Shown here piece by piece: positions 45,336 through 55,621 of a stretch of DNA of 64,000 nt. The notes under the pieces are model-generated. The model was not told where the DNA came from, did no database searches, and saw only the letters and a program-made list of their open reading frames with translations. Source of the DNA: Terrabacter sp. Root85. GTDB lineage: Bacteria; Actinomycetota; Actinomycetes; Actinomycetales; Dermatophilaceae. The translations under genes and the position numbers were made by a program. The first letter of the stretch is position 1, and each line of letters starts with the position of its first letter. The stretch is taken from NCBI RefSeq assembly GCF_001429185.1, contig NZ_LMIW01000008.1, positions 248,001 through 312,000 on the forward strand, written 5' to 3'.

Positions 45336-46337
45336 GTGCCGAACGGGCAGCGGCTCCAGCGTGGGCCGATGATGACGGGCGGGACGCCCTTGCGCGACCT
45401 CGACGAGGACGAGCTGCTCGGGCGCATCCTCCCGGCCTTCCCGGGCACCGACGAGCTGCTCGTGGCCCCGGGTGACGACGCCGCGGTGCTGCGCACGTCC
45501 GAGCGCACGATCGCCACGACCGACACCGTCGTCCTCGGCCGTGACTGGCTCGACGCGTGGTCCTCCGGCGCGGACATCGGGCACAAGGTCGTGGCCCAGA
45601 ACCTCGCCGACGTCGCGGCGATGGGCGGCCGGCCCACGGGGATCCTCGTCACGCTCGTCGCCGACCCCGACCTGTCGCTGGAGTGGGTGCTCGACCACGT
45701 GGGCGGCCTGGCGCAGGCGTGTGCCGCCGCGGGCGTGGCCGTGCTCGGCGGAGACCTCTCGTCCGCGCCGCCCGGGGTCGTCATGGTGTCGGTCACGGCG
45801 CTCGGCCGCCTCGACGGCGAGCCGGTGCTCCGCTCGGGGGCGAGGCCCGGGGACGTCCTCGCCGTCCACGGGTCGCTCGGCCTCGCCGACGCGGGCCTGC
45901 GCCTGCTCCGGGCCGACGCCGTCGAGCGGCACCCGGTCGCGGTCGCCCGTCAGCGACGTCCCGACCCCCCGCTCGCCGCGGGGCCCGAGGCGGCGGCCGC
46001 CGGGGCCACGGCGATGCTCGACCTCAGCGACGGCCTGCTGCGCGACGGGGGGCGGATCGCCCGGGCCAGCCGCGTCGTCATCGACCTCGACCCGCGGGCG
46101 CTCGCCCCGGACGTCGACGCCCTGACCGAGGCCCTCGGGGCCGAGGCCGCGCTCGACTGCGTGCTGGCCGGCGGCGAGGAGCACTCGCTGCTCGCGACCT
46201 TCCCGCGGGGGTCTCTGCCCGTCGGCTGGCGGGCCATCGGGTCCGTCCGGGCTCCCGGGGCCGGTGAGGGTGCGGGCATCCTCGTCGGCGGCCGCGTCGT
46301 CACGCACACCGGCTGGGACCACTTCCGCGGCGCCTGA
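45336..46337 (+). CDS. thiL: thiamine-monophosphate kinase
   Basis: 333 residues of the PurM/ThiL fold: VAPGDDAAVLRTSERT, TTDTVVLGRDW, VVAQNLADVAAMGGRPTGIL, VLGGDLSSAP, MLDLSDGLLRDGGRIA and VLAGGEEHSLLATFP. Phosphorylates thiamine monophosphate to the diphosphate cofactor. GTG start; an ATG at 45369 is an alternative with an equally poor ribosome site. In the 186-bp upstream gap is an inverted repeat CCATGGG-N9-CCCATGG (45267-45289) near a TACCTT element; no TPP riboswitch is visible. Confidence 0.92.
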   Translation: MPNGQRLQRGPMMTGGTPLRDLDEDELLGRILPAFPGTDELLVAPGDDAAVLRTSERTIATTDTVVLGRDWLDAWSSGADIGHKVVAQNLADVAAMGGRPTGILVTLVADPDLSLEWVLDHVGGLAQACAAAGVAVLGGDLSSAPPGVVMVSVTALGRLDGEPVLRSGARPGDVLAVHGSLGLADAGLRLLRADAVERHPVAVARQRRPDPPLAAGPEAAAAGATAMLDLSDGLLRDGGRIARASRVVIDLDPRALAPDVDALTEALGAEAALDCVLAGGEEHSLLATFPRGSLPVGWRAIGSVRAPGAGEGAGILVGGRVVTHTGWDHFRGA

Positions 46338-46370
46338 CCGGAGCGGCAGGCGCGCGGCTCGAGGTGGGGC

Positions 46371-46431
46371 GCGAGATCGCGCAGCCCGTGCGCCCGGGCG
46401 ACAGCGGGTGCGCGATCACCCGCACGACGAG
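46371..46431. repeat. 61-bp palindromic intergenic element, copy 1
   Basis: Starts GCGAGATCGCGC and ends TGCGCGATCACCCGCACGAC-GAG, with a variable middle. Same length, ends and gene-end setting as the element at 63246-63306. The two ends can form a stem, as in REP-type elements. Confidence 0.55.
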
Positions 46432-46489
46432 GTATGCCGTCGCGTCCGGACGCGGCGGTCACCTCGACCCGCACCCGGCGGGCACGACG

Positions 46490-46518
46490 AAGGCCGGCCC
46501 CCTCGGGGGACCGGCCTT
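46490..46518 (-). terminator. rpmB terminator
   Basis: AAGGCCGG-C-CCCC and GGGG-(G)A-CCGGCCTT form a strong stem around TC. It lies 20 bp after the rpmB stop on its strand; the short T run is on the minus-strand 3' side. Confidence 0.7.
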
Positions 46519-46539
46519 CAGCGTTGTGGTGAGGGACGT

Positions 46540-46728
46540 TCAGCGAACGACCTTGCCCGCCTTGAGGCAGGAGGTGCAGACGTTGAGTCGCTTCGGCGTC
46601 ACACCGTCCACCAGCGTCCGAACGCGCTGGATGTTGGGGTTCCAGCGGCGCTTGGTGCGGCGGTGCGAGTGCGAGATGTTGTGACCGAAGCTCGGTCCCT
46701 TGCCGCAGACGTCGCAGTTGGCAGCCAC
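46540..46728 (-). CDS. rpmB: 50S ribosomal protein L28
   Basis: 62 residues: [32 protein letters not shown] and [14 protein letters not shown]. Two CxxC pairs make this the zinc-binding (C+) form; a zinc-independent paralogue, if any, is not here. GTG start preceded by AGGAGA. Confidence 0.95.
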   Translation of the reverse strand: MAANCDVCGKGPSFGHNISHSHRRTKRRWNPNIQRVRTLVDGVTPKRLNVCTSCLKAGKVVR

Positions 46729-46894
46729 GGGTATCTCCTGAAATTCGATGTTGACGAAGTGCTGAGCTCCACCACTGGATCGGGGCAGACGCACGAGGGC
46801 GCGCGTCACCCCGCAGTCACGGGGGGAACCGGTAAAGCGTAGCCGACGAGATGGTCGGACGACAAAACGGCGTGAGCACCCCACTGACCCCGCC

Positions 46895-47668
46895 TCACAC
46901 GAAGGTCCGGGCCGTCTCGACGAGCTGGGCGGCATACGCAGGTCCGTGCGACGCCGCGTGCACGGCGAGCGGGTGCAGCTGGTGCAGGCCCACGAGCTCG
47001 CGCCACCCCGGGCGGAGTCCGGCGGCCTCCTCGTAGGCGGCGAGGACGCGACCCAGGCCCGGGCAGCCGAAGAGGGCCAGCATCGCGAGGTCGGTGAGGC
47101 CGTGGCCGCCGTGCGCGGCCGGGTCGATGAGGACGGCGCCGTCGGCCGTGAACACGACGTTGCCTGCCCACAGGTCGCCGTGGATGCGCGCCGGGGGTCG
47201 GTCGTCGTCGAGGTCGCCGGACGCCAGCCGGTCGCAGACGCGGTCGACGGTGCGGGCCCCGGCGGCGTCGAGGTGACCGCGGTCGAGGGCCCGGCGCACG
47301 AAAGGGCGCACCCGCTGCTCGGCGTAGAACAGGCCCCACGTCGGCGTCGGGTCGTTGCTCTGCGTCTGGCGCCCGATCCAGGCGGCACCGGTCCAGCCCG
47401 CCGGGGGAGACCCGAAGGCCGGCGCACCCGCAGCATGGGTCACGGCAAGACCCCGCCCGAGGGCCTCGGCCGCCTCCTCCGTCGGAGGAGAGGGGTGCAG
47501 CCGTGCGAGGTCGATGTGCCCGGCACCGACGCCGCGGACTTCGACGACGCGGGCGCCGCCGCGCTCCTGCGCCTCCCCGAGCCAGCGCAGGCCGGCCGCC
47601 TCGACCTCGAAGAAGCCGGCGGGGGCTGCGGGCCACGACTTCCGGTGGGTGGGGGCGGCGCTCGACAC
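46895..47668 (-). CDS. fructosamine kinase-family protein
   Basis: 257 residues with a kinase-like fold: [15 protein letters not shown] at the start, the catalytic-loop [14 protein letters not shown] (Asp and Asn) and metal-site [19 protein letters not shown]. Family members phosphorylate ketosamines formed by protein glycation; bacterial ones act on ribulosamines and similar. TAGCGT seven bases before the GTG start indicates a leaderless mRNA. Divergent from the DAK2 gene. Confidence 0.85.
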   Translation of the reverse strand: MSSAAPTHRKSWPAAPAGFFEVEAAGLRWLGEAQERGGARVVEVRGVGAGHIDLARLHPSPPTEEAAEALGRGLAVTHAAGAPAFGSPPAGWTGAAWIGRQTQSNDPTPTWGLFYAEQRVRPFVRRALDRGHLDAAGARTVDRVCDRLASGDLDDDRPPARIHGDLWAGNVVFTADGAVLIDPAAHGGHGLTDLAMLALFGCPGLGRVLAAYEEAAGLRPGWRELVGLHQLHPLAVHAASHGPAYAAQLVETARTFV

Positions 47669-47843
47669 CGCGCCCACGCTAGTGGCCCGTCGTCCTCGGC
47701 GGTCCCTACCGTCCTGGGCGCGCCCACGACGCCGGTGCGGCACCGGACTGGTGCATGCGACCGTCCGGACGAGGCGCTAGCCTGCCGAGCATCGGCGAGC
47801 CGATCCCCAGGCCGATGGACACGCACGACGAGCAGGAGGTCCG

Positions 47844-49625
47844 ATGCCCGGCGCAGCGCCGCCGCCCGACGGGCCGCTCAGCCTGCTCGACCTCGTCGCG
47901 GTCCGCCGGTGGGCCGTGCTGACACGGTCGCTCTTCGCGGCCCGCCGCGCCGAGATCGACGCCCTCAACGTCTTCCCCGTCCCCGACGGCGACACGGGCA
48001 CGAACCTCTACCTCACCTTCGACGGCGCGGTCGAGCGCACCCTGGCCACCGCGGACGTCACGACGGCCGACGCGCTGCTCGCCGTCTTCGCCCGCCACCT
48101 GCTGTGGACCGCCCGGGGCAACTCCGGCGTCATCCTCAGCCAGCTGGCCCGCGGACTCGCCGAGGGCTGCGCCGGGGCAGCCGAGATCGACGGCCGCGTC
48201 CTCGCCGAGGGTCTGCAGCACGCAGAGCAGCGCGCCCGCCAGGCCGTGACGGACCCCAAGGAGGGGACCATCCTCACGGTGGCCCGCGCCATGGCCGAGG
48301 CCGCCGCCCGGGCCGCCGGGTCCACCGCCCCGGGGTCGTATGCCGTCACCGACGGCGCCGGCGACCCCGACCCGGGTGCCCCCGCAACAGGCGATGGACC
48401 CGTCGGCGTCCACGCCGTCGCGCTCGCAGCTCTCGACGCCTCCCGGGAGGCCCTCGAGCACACGCCCGAGCAGCTCGAGGTGCTGGCCCGCGCCGGCGTC
48501 GTGGACGCCGGGGGAGCCGGGCTCGTCGTGCTCCTCGAGTGCCTCGAGCGGGTCTGCGCCGGCCAGCGCGCTCGCTCCGGGTCCGACGCCTCCGACCGAC
48601 GGGCCCGGCGCCGGCCCGACCCCCGGAGCGCGGCGCTCAGCGCGGCTCGACCGGCCGACGGCGCCGAGGCCCCCGGCATCCCGGAGTTCGAGGTGATGTA
48701 CCTCCTGCGCGACTCCGACGACACGGCGGTGGACGCCCTGCGCGCCCGCCTCGTCGAGCTCGGCGACTCGGTGCTCGTCGTCGGCGGCGACGGGGAGTGG
48801 AACGTCCACGCCCACGTCGACGACGCAGGCGCCGCCGTCGAGGCCGGCATCGAGGCCGGCCGCCCGCACCGGGTGCGCATCACGCGCCTCACCGACGAGC
48901 ACGGCCACGGCACTCGAGGTCCGCGGGTCGACAATGCCGGCACCTCGGCGGTCCGTGGTGCCGCGATCGTCGCGTGCGCCGCCGGCGTCGGTCTCGAGGG
49001 GCTCTTCGAGGACGCCGGCGCGGTCGTGGTCCGCTCCGGACCCGGTCGGCGCGCCTCGACCGGGGGTCTCATCGACGCCATCCGCCAGCAGCACGCACGC
49101 GGGGCCTCGGGCGTCGTCGTCCTGCCCAACGACGGCGACACGCTCCTGGCCGCTGCCGCCGCCGTGCGTGCGGTGGCCGATGACGGCATCGAGGCGCACC
49201 TCGTCCACGTCCGCACGGCCGTGCAGGGCATCGCCGCCCTCGCCGTCTTCGAGCCGACCGCCGCGGCGTCCGCCAACGTGCTCGCCATGCAGGCGGCTGC
49301 GTCGGCGACCCGACACGGCGCGGTCACCGTGGCCAACCGGGCGGCGCTCACGAGCGGCGGTCCGTGCGAGGCGGGTGACGTGCTCGGCGTCGTCGACGGT
49401 GACGTCGTCATCGTCGGCTCCGACCAGCTCGACGTCTCCCGGCAGGTCGTGCAGCGGCTGCTCGCGAGCGGCGGTGAGCTCCTGACGGTCGTGGCGGGTG
49501 TCGACGCGCCCGACGGCCTGCTCGAGGCCGTGACCGCCGAGGCCCGCGTCGCCCACCACGGCATCGAGGTCTCGCTCCTCGACGGTGGGCAGGCGGTCTA
49601 CCCCGTGCTGCTGGGGGTGGAGTGA
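47844..49625 (+). CDS. DAK2-domain kinase (FakA/YloV-like)
   Basis: 593 residues. N-terminal DAK2 ATP-binding domain (INALNVFPVPDGDTG-type motif ALNVFPVPDGDTGTNLYLTF, RGNSGVILSQLARG, DAGGAGLVVLLE), then the C-terminal DUF1949/FakA-type domain (FEVMYLLRD, ITRLTDEHGHG and VVVLPNDGDTLLAA). In Firmicutes FakA phosphorylates fatty acids held by DegV-type FakB; in actinobacteria the gene sits in the rpmB-recG cluster and the substrate is presumed similar. AGGAGG precedes the ATG. One base separates it from recG. Confidence 0.88.
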   Translation: MPGAAPPPDGPLSLLDLVAVRRWAVLTRSLFAARRAEIDALNVFPVPDGDTGTNLYLTFDGAVERTLATADVTTADALLAVFARHLLWTARGNSGVILSQLARGLAEGCAGAAEIDGRVLAEGLQHAEQRARQAVTDPKEGTILTVARAMAEAAARAAGSTAPGSYAVTDGAGDPDPGAPATGDGPVGVHAVALAALDASREALEHTPEQLEVLARAGVVDAGGAGLVVLLECLERVCAGQRARSGSDASDRRARRRPDPRSAALSAARPADGAEAPGIPEFEVMYLLRDSDDTAVDALRARLVELGDSVLVVGGDGEWNVHAHVDDAGAAVEAGIEAGRPHRVRITRLTDEHGHGTRGPRVDNAGTSAVRGAAIVACAAGVGLEGLFEDAGAVVVRSGPGRRASTGGLIDAIRQQHARGASGVVVLPNDGDTLLAAAAAVRAVADDGIEAHLVHVRTAVQGIAALAVFEPTAAASANVLAMQAAASATRHGAVTVANRAALTSGGPCEAGDVLGVVDGDVVIVGSDQLDVSRQVVQRLLASGGELLTVVAGVDAPDGLLEAVTAEARVAHHGIEVSLLDGGQAVYPVLLGVE

Positions 49626-49626
49626 G

Positions 49627-51888
49627 GTGCCGGTGCTCACCGAGGACTCGCCGCTCACCAAGCTGCTCACCAAGCCCGACGCCGCCCAGCTGGCCCGCAC
49701 CAAGGGCCTGCAGAGTGTCGGCGACCTGTTCGAGTTCGTGCCCCGGCGCTACGTGCGCCCCGGCCAGCTCACCGACCTGTCCTCGCTCCACGTCGGCGAG
49801 GAGGTCCTCGTGGTGGCCGAGGTCCGCACGGCGACCTCGCGGGCCATGCGCAACCGTCGAGGCAAGATGCTCACCGTCGTCATCGGCGACGACCACGGCA
49901 ACGAGCTCGACGTGACCTTTTTCAGCGCCTTTGGCCACGAGAAGAAGCTGCTGCCCGGCGTGCGCGGGCTCTTCGTCGGGCAGATCGGCGCCTACGGCCG
50001 GCGGCTCCAGCTCACCCACCCGGAGTACGAGCTCTTCGACGACGACGAGCAGGGTGAGGCGACCGTCGAGTGGTACCGCACCCACCGCGTGCCGGTCTAC
50101 TCGACGACGGGCAAGCTCAACTCCCTCAAGCTGCGCCGGCTCGTCCACCAGGCGCTCGACTCCGTCGACCGCGTCCGCGAGCCGGTTCCCGACGGCGTAC
50201 GCGCCGCGCGGGGTCTCGTCGACCGCGCCGTCGCGCTGGAGCTCGTCCACCGACCCTCGCTCGACGACCAGCCGTCCCGTGGGCTCGACCGGCTCAAGTA
50301 CGACGAGGCGTTCGTCCTCCAGGCGATCCTCGCCCAGCGCCGCAAGGCCGCCGAGTCCGAGCTCGCGACGCCGCGGCCTCCGCGTCCCGGCGGCCTGCTG
50401 GCCGCCTTCGACGCCCGGCTGCCCTTCGAGCTCACGGCGGGGCAGCGCGAGATCGGCGAGGTGCTCACGACCGAGCTCGCGTCCGACCGGCCGATGCACC
50501 GGCTCCTCCAGGGCGAGGTCGGCTCGGGCAAGACGGTGGTTGCGCTGCGGGCCATGCTCGCCGCCATCGACGCTGGCGGCCAGGCCGCCCTGCTCGCCCC
50601 CACCGAGGTCCTGGCGGCTCAGCACCACCGCTCGATCACCGCGATGCTCGGCGACCTCGCGCAGGGCGGCATGCTCGGCGGTTCGGAGTTCGGGACCACC
50701 GTGGCGCTGCTCACCGGGAGCCAGAACACCGCGACCCGCCGTCGCTCCCTGCTCGACGCGGCCTCCGGCGAGGCCGGCATCGTCGTCGGCACCCACGCGC
50801 TCATCCAGAAGCACGTCCAGTTCGCGGACCTCGCCCTCGTCGTCGTCGACGAGCAGCACCGCTTCGGCGTCGAGCAGCGGGACGCCTTGCGCGAGAAGGG
50901 CATCCGGCCACCTCACGTGCTCGTCATGACGGCCACCCCGATCCCGCGCACCGTCGCGATGACGGTCTTCGGCGACATGGAGACCTCGACGCTGCGTGAG
51001 CTGCCGCGCGGTCGTTCGCCCATCACGACGCACGTCGTCGACGCAGACCGGCCCGGCTGGGTCGACCGCACGTGGCAGCGCGTCGCCGAGGAGGTCGCCA
51101 AGGGCCACCAGGCCTACGTCGTCTGCCCGCGCATCGGTGACGTCGACGACGAGGCCGCTGCCGCCCCGGGCAGCGGCGCCACCTCCCGCGACACGTCCGA
51201 CGAGGACGCCGGCTGGGAGACCCACTGGGAGGGGGACGAGGGCGAGGTCGAGGGCGACGCCCCCGAGCGGGAGCTGACCGGCGTCTACGCGATGCTCAGC
51301 ACGCTGCGCGCCAACCCGGCCCTCGACGGCACGCGTATCGGCGTGCTCCACGGCCGGCTCGACCCCGACGCCAAGGACGCCACGATGCGTGCCTTCGGGG
51401 ACGGCGAGATCGACGTCCTCGTCGCCACGACGGTCATCGAGGTCGGCGTCGACGTGCCGAACGCTTCGGTCATGGTCGTCGTCGACGCCGACCGGTTCGG
51501 CATCTCCCAGCTGCACCAGCTGCGGGGTCGTGTCGGCCGTGGTGCGGTGCCCGGGCTCTGCCTGCTCATGACCCAGGGTGCGGGGGAGCGTGCCGCCGAG
51601 CGCCTCGACCAGGTCGCCGCGACGACCGACGGCTTCGAGCTGGCCCGCGCCGACCTGCTCCTGCGCCGCGAGGGCGACGTGCTCGGGGCGCGCCAGAGCG
51701 GCCGGGGCAACTCCGTGCGTCACCTGCGCCTCGGCAGGCTCGAGGACGAACAGATCATCGCCGACGCCCGCGAGGACGCCTTCGCGCTCGTCGACGCCGA
51801 CCCCGGGCTGCGCGAGCACCCGGCGCTCGCCGCCGCGGTCGCGATGCGGCTCGACGAGGAGCAGGCCGTATGGCTCGAGCGGGGCTGA
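49627..51888 (+). CDS. recG: ATP-dependent DNA helicase RecG
   Basis: 753 residues. Wedge/OB domain in the first 200 residues, then superfamily 2 helicase: Walker A QGEVGSGKTVVALRAML, Walker B-type VVVDEQHRFGVEQR, motif III VMTATPIPRTVAMT, and motifs V-VI VATTVIEVGVDVPNAS and QLHQLRGRVGRG. An acidic insertion of about 40 residues follows VVCPRIGDVDDE. Reverses stalled replication forks. GTG start; coupled with the DAK2 gene and rsmD. Confidence 0.95.
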   Translation: MPVLTEDSPLTKLLTKPDAAQLARTKGLQSVGDLFEFVPRRYVRPGQLTDLSSLHVGEEVLVVAEVRTATSRAMRNRRGKMLTVVIGDDHGNELDVTFFSAFGHEKKLLPGVRGLFVGQIGAYGRRLQLTHPEYELFDDDEQGEATVEWYRTHRVPVYSTTGKLNSLKLRRLVHQALDSVDRVREPVPDGVRAARGLVDRAVALELVHRPSLDDQPSRGLDRLKYDEAFVLQAILAQRRKAAESELATPRPPRPGGLLAAFDARLPFELTAGQREIGEVLTTELASDRPMHRLLQGEVGSGKTVVALRAMLAAIDAGGQAALLAPTEVLAAQHHRSITAMLGDLAQGGMLGGSEFGTTVALLTGSQNTATRRRSLLDAASGEAGIVVGTHALIQKHVQFADLALVVVDEQHRFGVEQRDALREKGIRPPHVLVMTATPIPRTVAMTVFGDMETSTLRELPRGRSPITTHVVDADRPGWVDRTWQRVAEEVAKGHQAYVVCPRIGDVDDEAAAAPGSGATSRDTSDEDAGWETHWEGDEGEVEGDAPERELTGVYAMLSTLRANPALDGTRIGVLHGRLDPDAKDATMRAFGDGEIDVLVATTVIEVGVDVPNASVMVVVDADRFGISQLHQLRGRVGRGAVPGLCLLMTQGAGERAAERLDQVAATTDGFELARADLLLRREGDVLGARQSGRGNSVRHLRLGRLEDEQIIADAREDAFALVDADPGLREHPALAAAVAMRLDEEQAVWLERG

Positions 51889-51889
51889 C

Positions 51890-52471
51890 ATGACACGGAT
51901 CATCAGCGGCACGGCAGGCGGTCGTCGCCTCCAGACGCCGCCCGGGTCCTCGACCCGACCCACGTCTGACCGGGTCCGCGAGGCGCTCTTCAGTCGGCTG
52001 GAGCACCGGGGGCTGCTCGAGGGCGCGTGCGTGCTCGACCTCTACGCCGGGTCCGGTGCGCTCGGCCTCGAGGCCGCGAGCCGCGGCGCCGCGCAGGTCC
52101 TGCTCGTCGAGTCGCGCCAGGCTGCCGCGAAGGTCATCCGCGCCAACGTCGGCGTCATCGGGCACCCGGCCGTCCGCGTCGTCGCCGACACCGTCGAGCG
52201 CGCCCTCGCCGCCGGCCCACCCGCCGGCGTACGGATGGACCTCGTGCTCATCGACCCGCCCTACGACGTGCCCGAGGACGCCCTGGCGGCCGTGCTCGCC
52301 GCGCTCGTCGGGTACCAGTGGCTCGCGCGTGACGCGTTCGTCGTCGTCGAGCGCTCGAGCCGCTCACCGCAACCGACGTGGCCCGAGGGGCTCGAGCTCT
52401 CCGGCGAGAAGCGCTACGGCGAGACCGCGATGTGGTTCGCCGAGCCGCCGCCGAGCGACGTCGTCGCGTGA
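51890..52471 (+). CDS. rsmD: 16S rRNA (guanine(966)-N(2))-methyltransferase
   Basis: 193 residues: TRIISGTAGGRRLQTPPG opening, SAM motif VLDLYAGSGALGLEAASRG and catalytic LVLIDPPYDVP. Modifies G966 of 16S rRNA during small-subunit assembly. ATG one base after the recG stop. Confidence 0.94.
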   Translation: MTRIISGTAGGRRLQTPPGSSTRPTSDRVREALFSRLEHRGLLEGACVLDLYAGSGALGLEAASRGAAQVLLVESRQAAAKVIRANVGVIGHPAVRVVADTVERALAAGPPAGVRMDLVLIDPPYDVPEDALAAVLAALVGYQWLARDAFVVVERSSRSPQPTWPEGLELSGEKRYGETAMWFAEPPPSDVVA

Positions 52472-52526
52472 CCCCGTGGAGCGAGGTTCACGCGACGTCG
52501 GGGACCCGGAAGGTAGGTTGGGCCGC

Positions 52527-53027
52527 GTGACGAGCGAAGCGCGCCGCTGTGTCTGCCCCGGCTCCTACGACCCGATCACCAACGGTCACGTCGACGTGGT
52601 GACCCGGGCCAGCAGGTTGTTCGACGAGGTCGTCGTCGCGATCCTGCACAACCCGAGCAAGCACGGCACGTTCGACATCGAGGAGCGCACCGCCCTCATC
52701 GAGCAGTCCGTCGGCCACCTGCCCAACGTCCGGATCGGCGCCTGGGCCGGCACCCTGGTCGTCGACGTGTGTCGCGAGGTCGGAGCGGCGACGATGGTCA
52801 AGGGGCTGCGGGGCGGCACGGACTTCGCCTACGAGCTGCCCATGGCGCACATGAACCACCACCTCACCGGCGTCGAGACGCTCTTCATCGCTGCCGACCC
52901 CACGCTCCAGCACGTCTCGAGCTCGCTCATCAAGGAGGTCGCGCGCTACGGCGGCGACGTCAGCGGCCTCGTGCCGGACCCGGTCCTGGCGGCGCTGATC
53001 GAGCGGCTGGGGGAGCGTTCGGGCTGA
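52527..53027 (+). CDS. coaD: phosphopantetheine adenylyltransferase
   Basis: 166 residues: nucleotide-binding CPGSYDPITNGHVDVV (TxGH), KGLRGGTDFAYELPMA and SSSLIKEVARYGGD. Penultimate step of coenzyme A synthesis. TAGGTT seven bases before the GTG start suggests it also has its own leaderless promoter besides read-through from rsmD. Confidence 0.95.
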   Translation: MTSEARRCVCPGSYDPITNGHVDVVTRASRLFDEVVVAILHNPSKHGTFDIEERTALIEQSVGHLPNVRIGAWAGTLVVDVCREVGAATMVKGLRGGTDFAYELPMAHMNHHLTGVETLFIAADPTLQHVSSSLIKEVARYGGDVSGLVPDPVLAALIERLGERSG

Positions 53028-53116
53028 TTTGGGCGCACGGCGCGCCTCTAGTAGCCTTGGAGGTCGGTCCACGTCCGTCTTGGCGCGGGCCGAATCCTCA
53101 ACTGTGCGCAGGAGTC

Positions 53117-53692
53117 ATGGACCGTCCCGATCCCCGTTCTCCTCTGGTGCTCGACACCAGAGAGCTTGTTCGGCGACCGGGCACGATGCACGAGATCTCG
53201 CGCACGGTGACGTTGCCCGACGACCTCGGAACCGACGTCATCTCGATCCAGACCGGTCAACCGGTCCAGGTCGAGGTGCGCCTCGAGTCCGTCGTCGAAG
53301 GTGTCCTCGTCACGGGTTCGGCCAGTGGCACGGCGACCGGCGCCTGCGTGCGGTGCCTGGATCCTCTCGAGCTCGATGTCGAGGGGACCTTCCAGGAGCT
53401 GTTCGCCTACGCCGACCGGGCGGCGCACCACCACGAGGTGGGAGCCGACTCGGACGAGGACGAGGTGCACGAGCTGGTCGGTGACCTCATCGACCTCGAG
53501 CCCGTGCTCCGGGACGCTGTCGTGCCGACGCTGCCGTTCCAACCGGTGTGTCGGCCTGACTGCCCGGGGTTGTGTTCCGAGTGTGGGATGCACCTCGCGG
53601 AGGACCCGGACCATCATCATGAAGTGATCGACCCGAGGTGGTCGTCCCTCAGCGGACTGCTGGGGAACGACCCGCAAGAGAAGAGGAACTGA
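53117..53692 (+). CDS. DUF177 (YceD) protein
   Basis: 191 residues with the DUF177 features: a beta-rich first part, [20 protein letters not shown] with one CxxC, an acidic/His stretch, and [19 protein letters not shown]. Always paired with rpmF; proposed to take part in 23S rRNA/large-subunit maturation, with bacterial YceD as the model. CAGGAG precedes the ATG; a TAGTAGCCT promoter-like stretch lies in the 89-bp gap upstream. Confidence 0.9.
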   Translation: MDRPDPRSPLVLDTRELVRRPGTMHEISRTVTLPDDLGTDVISIQTGQPVQVEVRLESVVEGVLVTGSASGTATGACVRCLDPLELDVEGTFQELFAYADRAAHHHEVGADSDEDEVHELVGDLIDLEPVLRDAVVPTLPFQPVCRPDCPGLCSECGMHLAEDPDHHHEVIDPRWSSLSGLLGNDPQEKRN

Positions 53693-53693
53693 C

Positions 53694-53888
53694 GTGGCTG
53701 TCCCGAAGCGGAAGATGTCGCGCTCCAACACCCGTTCGCGTCGCGCGAACTGGAAGGCAACGCCGACGACGCTCACCACGTGCCCCCAGTGCGGTGCGGC
53801 GACCCAGCCGCACATCGCGTGCCCCTCGTGTGGCACGTACAAGGGCCGTCACTACGCCGCTGCCGAGCGCACCGAGCACCAGGCCTGA
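53694..53888 (+). CDS. rpmF: 50S ribosomal protein L32
   Basis: 64 residues: [20 protein letters not shown] then CPQCG and CPSCG, the zinc-binding (four-cysteine) form. GTG start one base after the DUF177 stop. Confidence 0.96.
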   Translation: MAVPKRKMSRSNTRSRRANWKATPTTLTTCPQCGAATQPHIACPSCGTYKGRHYAAAERTEHQA

Positions 53889-53895
53889 TCACCCC

Positions 53896-54684
53896 GTGAG
53901 CAGCCCCGTGAGCAGCCTTGGTGCTGGGGGTGTTCCGGCGGTGCCGCAGCGGCCCGTCGATGCTCTGATCGCCCACCTCCGTGAGGTGGTCGGCCAGGAC
54001 ATCGACGAGCCGCTGCTCCTGCGTGCCCTGACGCACCGGTCGTACGCCTACGAGAACGGTGGCCTGCCCAACAACGAGCGCCTCGAGTTCCTCGGGGACT
54101 CCGTGCTGGGCCTCGTCGTCACCGAGTCGCTCTATCGTGAGCACCCCGACCTCGCGGAGGGGCAGCTCGCCAAGCTGCGCGCCGCCGTCGTCAACATGCG
54201 GGCGCTTGCCGACGTCGCCCGGGTCTTCGACCTCGGGCAGTACGTCATGCTCGGCAAGGGTGAGGAGGCCACCGGTGGCCGCGACAAGGCCTCGATCCTG
54301 GCCGACACGCTCGAGGCCCTCATCGGCACCGTGTTCCTGTCGACCGACATCGACTTCGCCGCGCGCTTCGTGCACCACCACTTCGATCCCCTGATCGAGG
54401 AGGCCGCCACGCTCGGCGCCGGTCTCGACTGGAAGACGAGCCTGCAGGAGATGGCGGCCGGCTCGGCCCTCGGCTCGCCCGAGTACCGCGTCAGCGAGCA
54501 GGGGCCCGACCACGAGAAGGAGTTCCACGCCCGCGTCGTCGTCGGCGAGGAGGTCCTCGGCGAAGGTCGCGGCCGCTCGAAGAAGGAGGCCGAGCAGAAG
54601 GCCGCCAAGGAGGCCTGGCACGCGCTCGACGGTCGTCGCAGCGCCTCCGTGTCGTCGGCGGCCACGGGCCAGACGCAGGCCTGA
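53896..54684 (+). CDS. rnc: ribonuclease III
   Basis: 262 residues. Catalytic signature [19 protein letters not shown], second acidic site [12 protein letters not shown], and a C-terminal double-stranded RNA-binding domain ([20 protein letters not shown] ... [18 protein letters not shown]). Processes rRNA precursors and other dsRNA. Either of two GTG codons (53896, 53908) may start it; no strong ribosome site, only 7 bp after rpmF. Confidence 0.94.
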   Translation: MSSPVSSLGAGGVPAVPQRPVDALIAHLREVVGQDIDEPLLLRALTHRSYAYENGGLPNNERLEFLGDSVLGLVVTESLYREHPDLAEGQLAKLRAAVVNMRALADVARVFDLGQYVMLGKGEEATGGRDKASILADTLEALIGTVFLSTDIDFAARFVHHHFDPLIEEAATLGAGLDWKTSLQEMAAGSALGSPEYRVSEQGPDHEKEFHARVVVGEEVLGEGRGRSKKEAEQKAAKEAWHALDGRRSASVSSAATGQTQA

Positions 54685-54691
54685 GCCGCGC

Positions 54692-55552
54692 GTGCCGGAG
54701 CTGCCCGAGGTCGAGGTCGTCCGCCGCGGCCTCGCCGACCACGTCGTGGGTCGCCACGTCACGCGTGCCCGGGTCACGGGCGTCCGCGTCGCGCGTCGTC
54801 ACGACGCTGGGCCGGAGGACCTCGCGGCGCGACTGCACGACGTGACCGTCACCGCGGCCTCGCGTCGCGGCAAGTACCTCTGGCTCGCCCTCGACGGCGA
54901 GGACGCGCTCATCGTGCACCTCGGGATGAGCGGGCAGATGCTCGTCGAGCCCGCTGACGCTCCGCTCGAGAAGCACTGCCACGCCCGCTTCGACTTCGCC
55001 GACGGCGGGCCGCAGCTGCGCTTCGTCGACCAACGCACCTTCGGCGGCCTCGCCCTGTCGCCGCTGCGTCCCGACGGCATCCCCGAGTCCGTCGCCCACA
55101 TCGCTCCCGACCCCTTCGAGCCGGTCTACGACCAGGCGGCCGTCGTGCGGCGGATGAAGCAGCGCGACAGTGCGGTCAAGCGGGCCCTGCTCGACCAGTC
55201 GCTCGTGTCCGGCATCGGCAACATCTACGCCGACGAGGCGCTCTGGCGCGCCAAGGTGCACGGCGAGCGGCTGTGCTCGTCGCTGACCAAGCCGACGCTC
55301 TCCGCCGTCCTCGACCGAGCACGCGAGGTCATGGCGGAGGCGCTCGGTCAGGGCGGCACGAGCTTCGACTCGCTCTACGTCAACGTCAACGGGGCGAGCG
55401 GCTACTTCGACCGGTCGCTCCATGCGTACGGCCGCGCGGGCACGCCCTGCGACCGCTGCGGCACGATCATGCGGCGCGAGCAGTTCATGAACCGCTCGTC
55501 CTTCTCGTGCCCCGTCTGTCAGCCTCGCCCGAGACGCCGGGGCCCGTCCTGA
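54692..55552 (+). CDS. mutM: formamidopyrimidine-DNA glycosylase
   Basis: 286 residues: [14 protein letters not shown]-terminus with catalytic Pro2/Glu3, [12 protein letters not shown], the helix-two-turn-helix [17 protein letters not shown] and the C-terminal zinc finger CDRCGTIM ... CPVCQ. Removes 8-oxoguanine and FapyG. GTG start 7 bp after rnc. Confidence 0.95.
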   Translation: MPELPEVEVVRRGLADHVVGRHVTRARVTGVRVARRHDAGPEDLAARLHDVTVTAASRRGKYLWLALDGEDALIVHLGMSGQMLVEPADAPLEKHCHARFDFADGGPQLRFVDQRTFGGLALSPLRPDGIPESVAHIAPDPFEPVYDQAAVVRRMKQRDSAVKRALLDQSLVSGIGNIYADEALWRAKVHGERLCSSLTKPTLSAVLDRAREVMAEALGQGGTSFDSLYVNVNGASGYFDRSLHAYGRAGTPCDRCGTIMRREQFMNRSSFSCPVCQPRPRRRGPS

Positions 55553-55621
55553 CCGTCGGGGACGGTGGACGGGCCGCGGCGTTCTCGTCAGGTCGGTCCG
55601 TCGGCGAACCGTGCCGTTCGT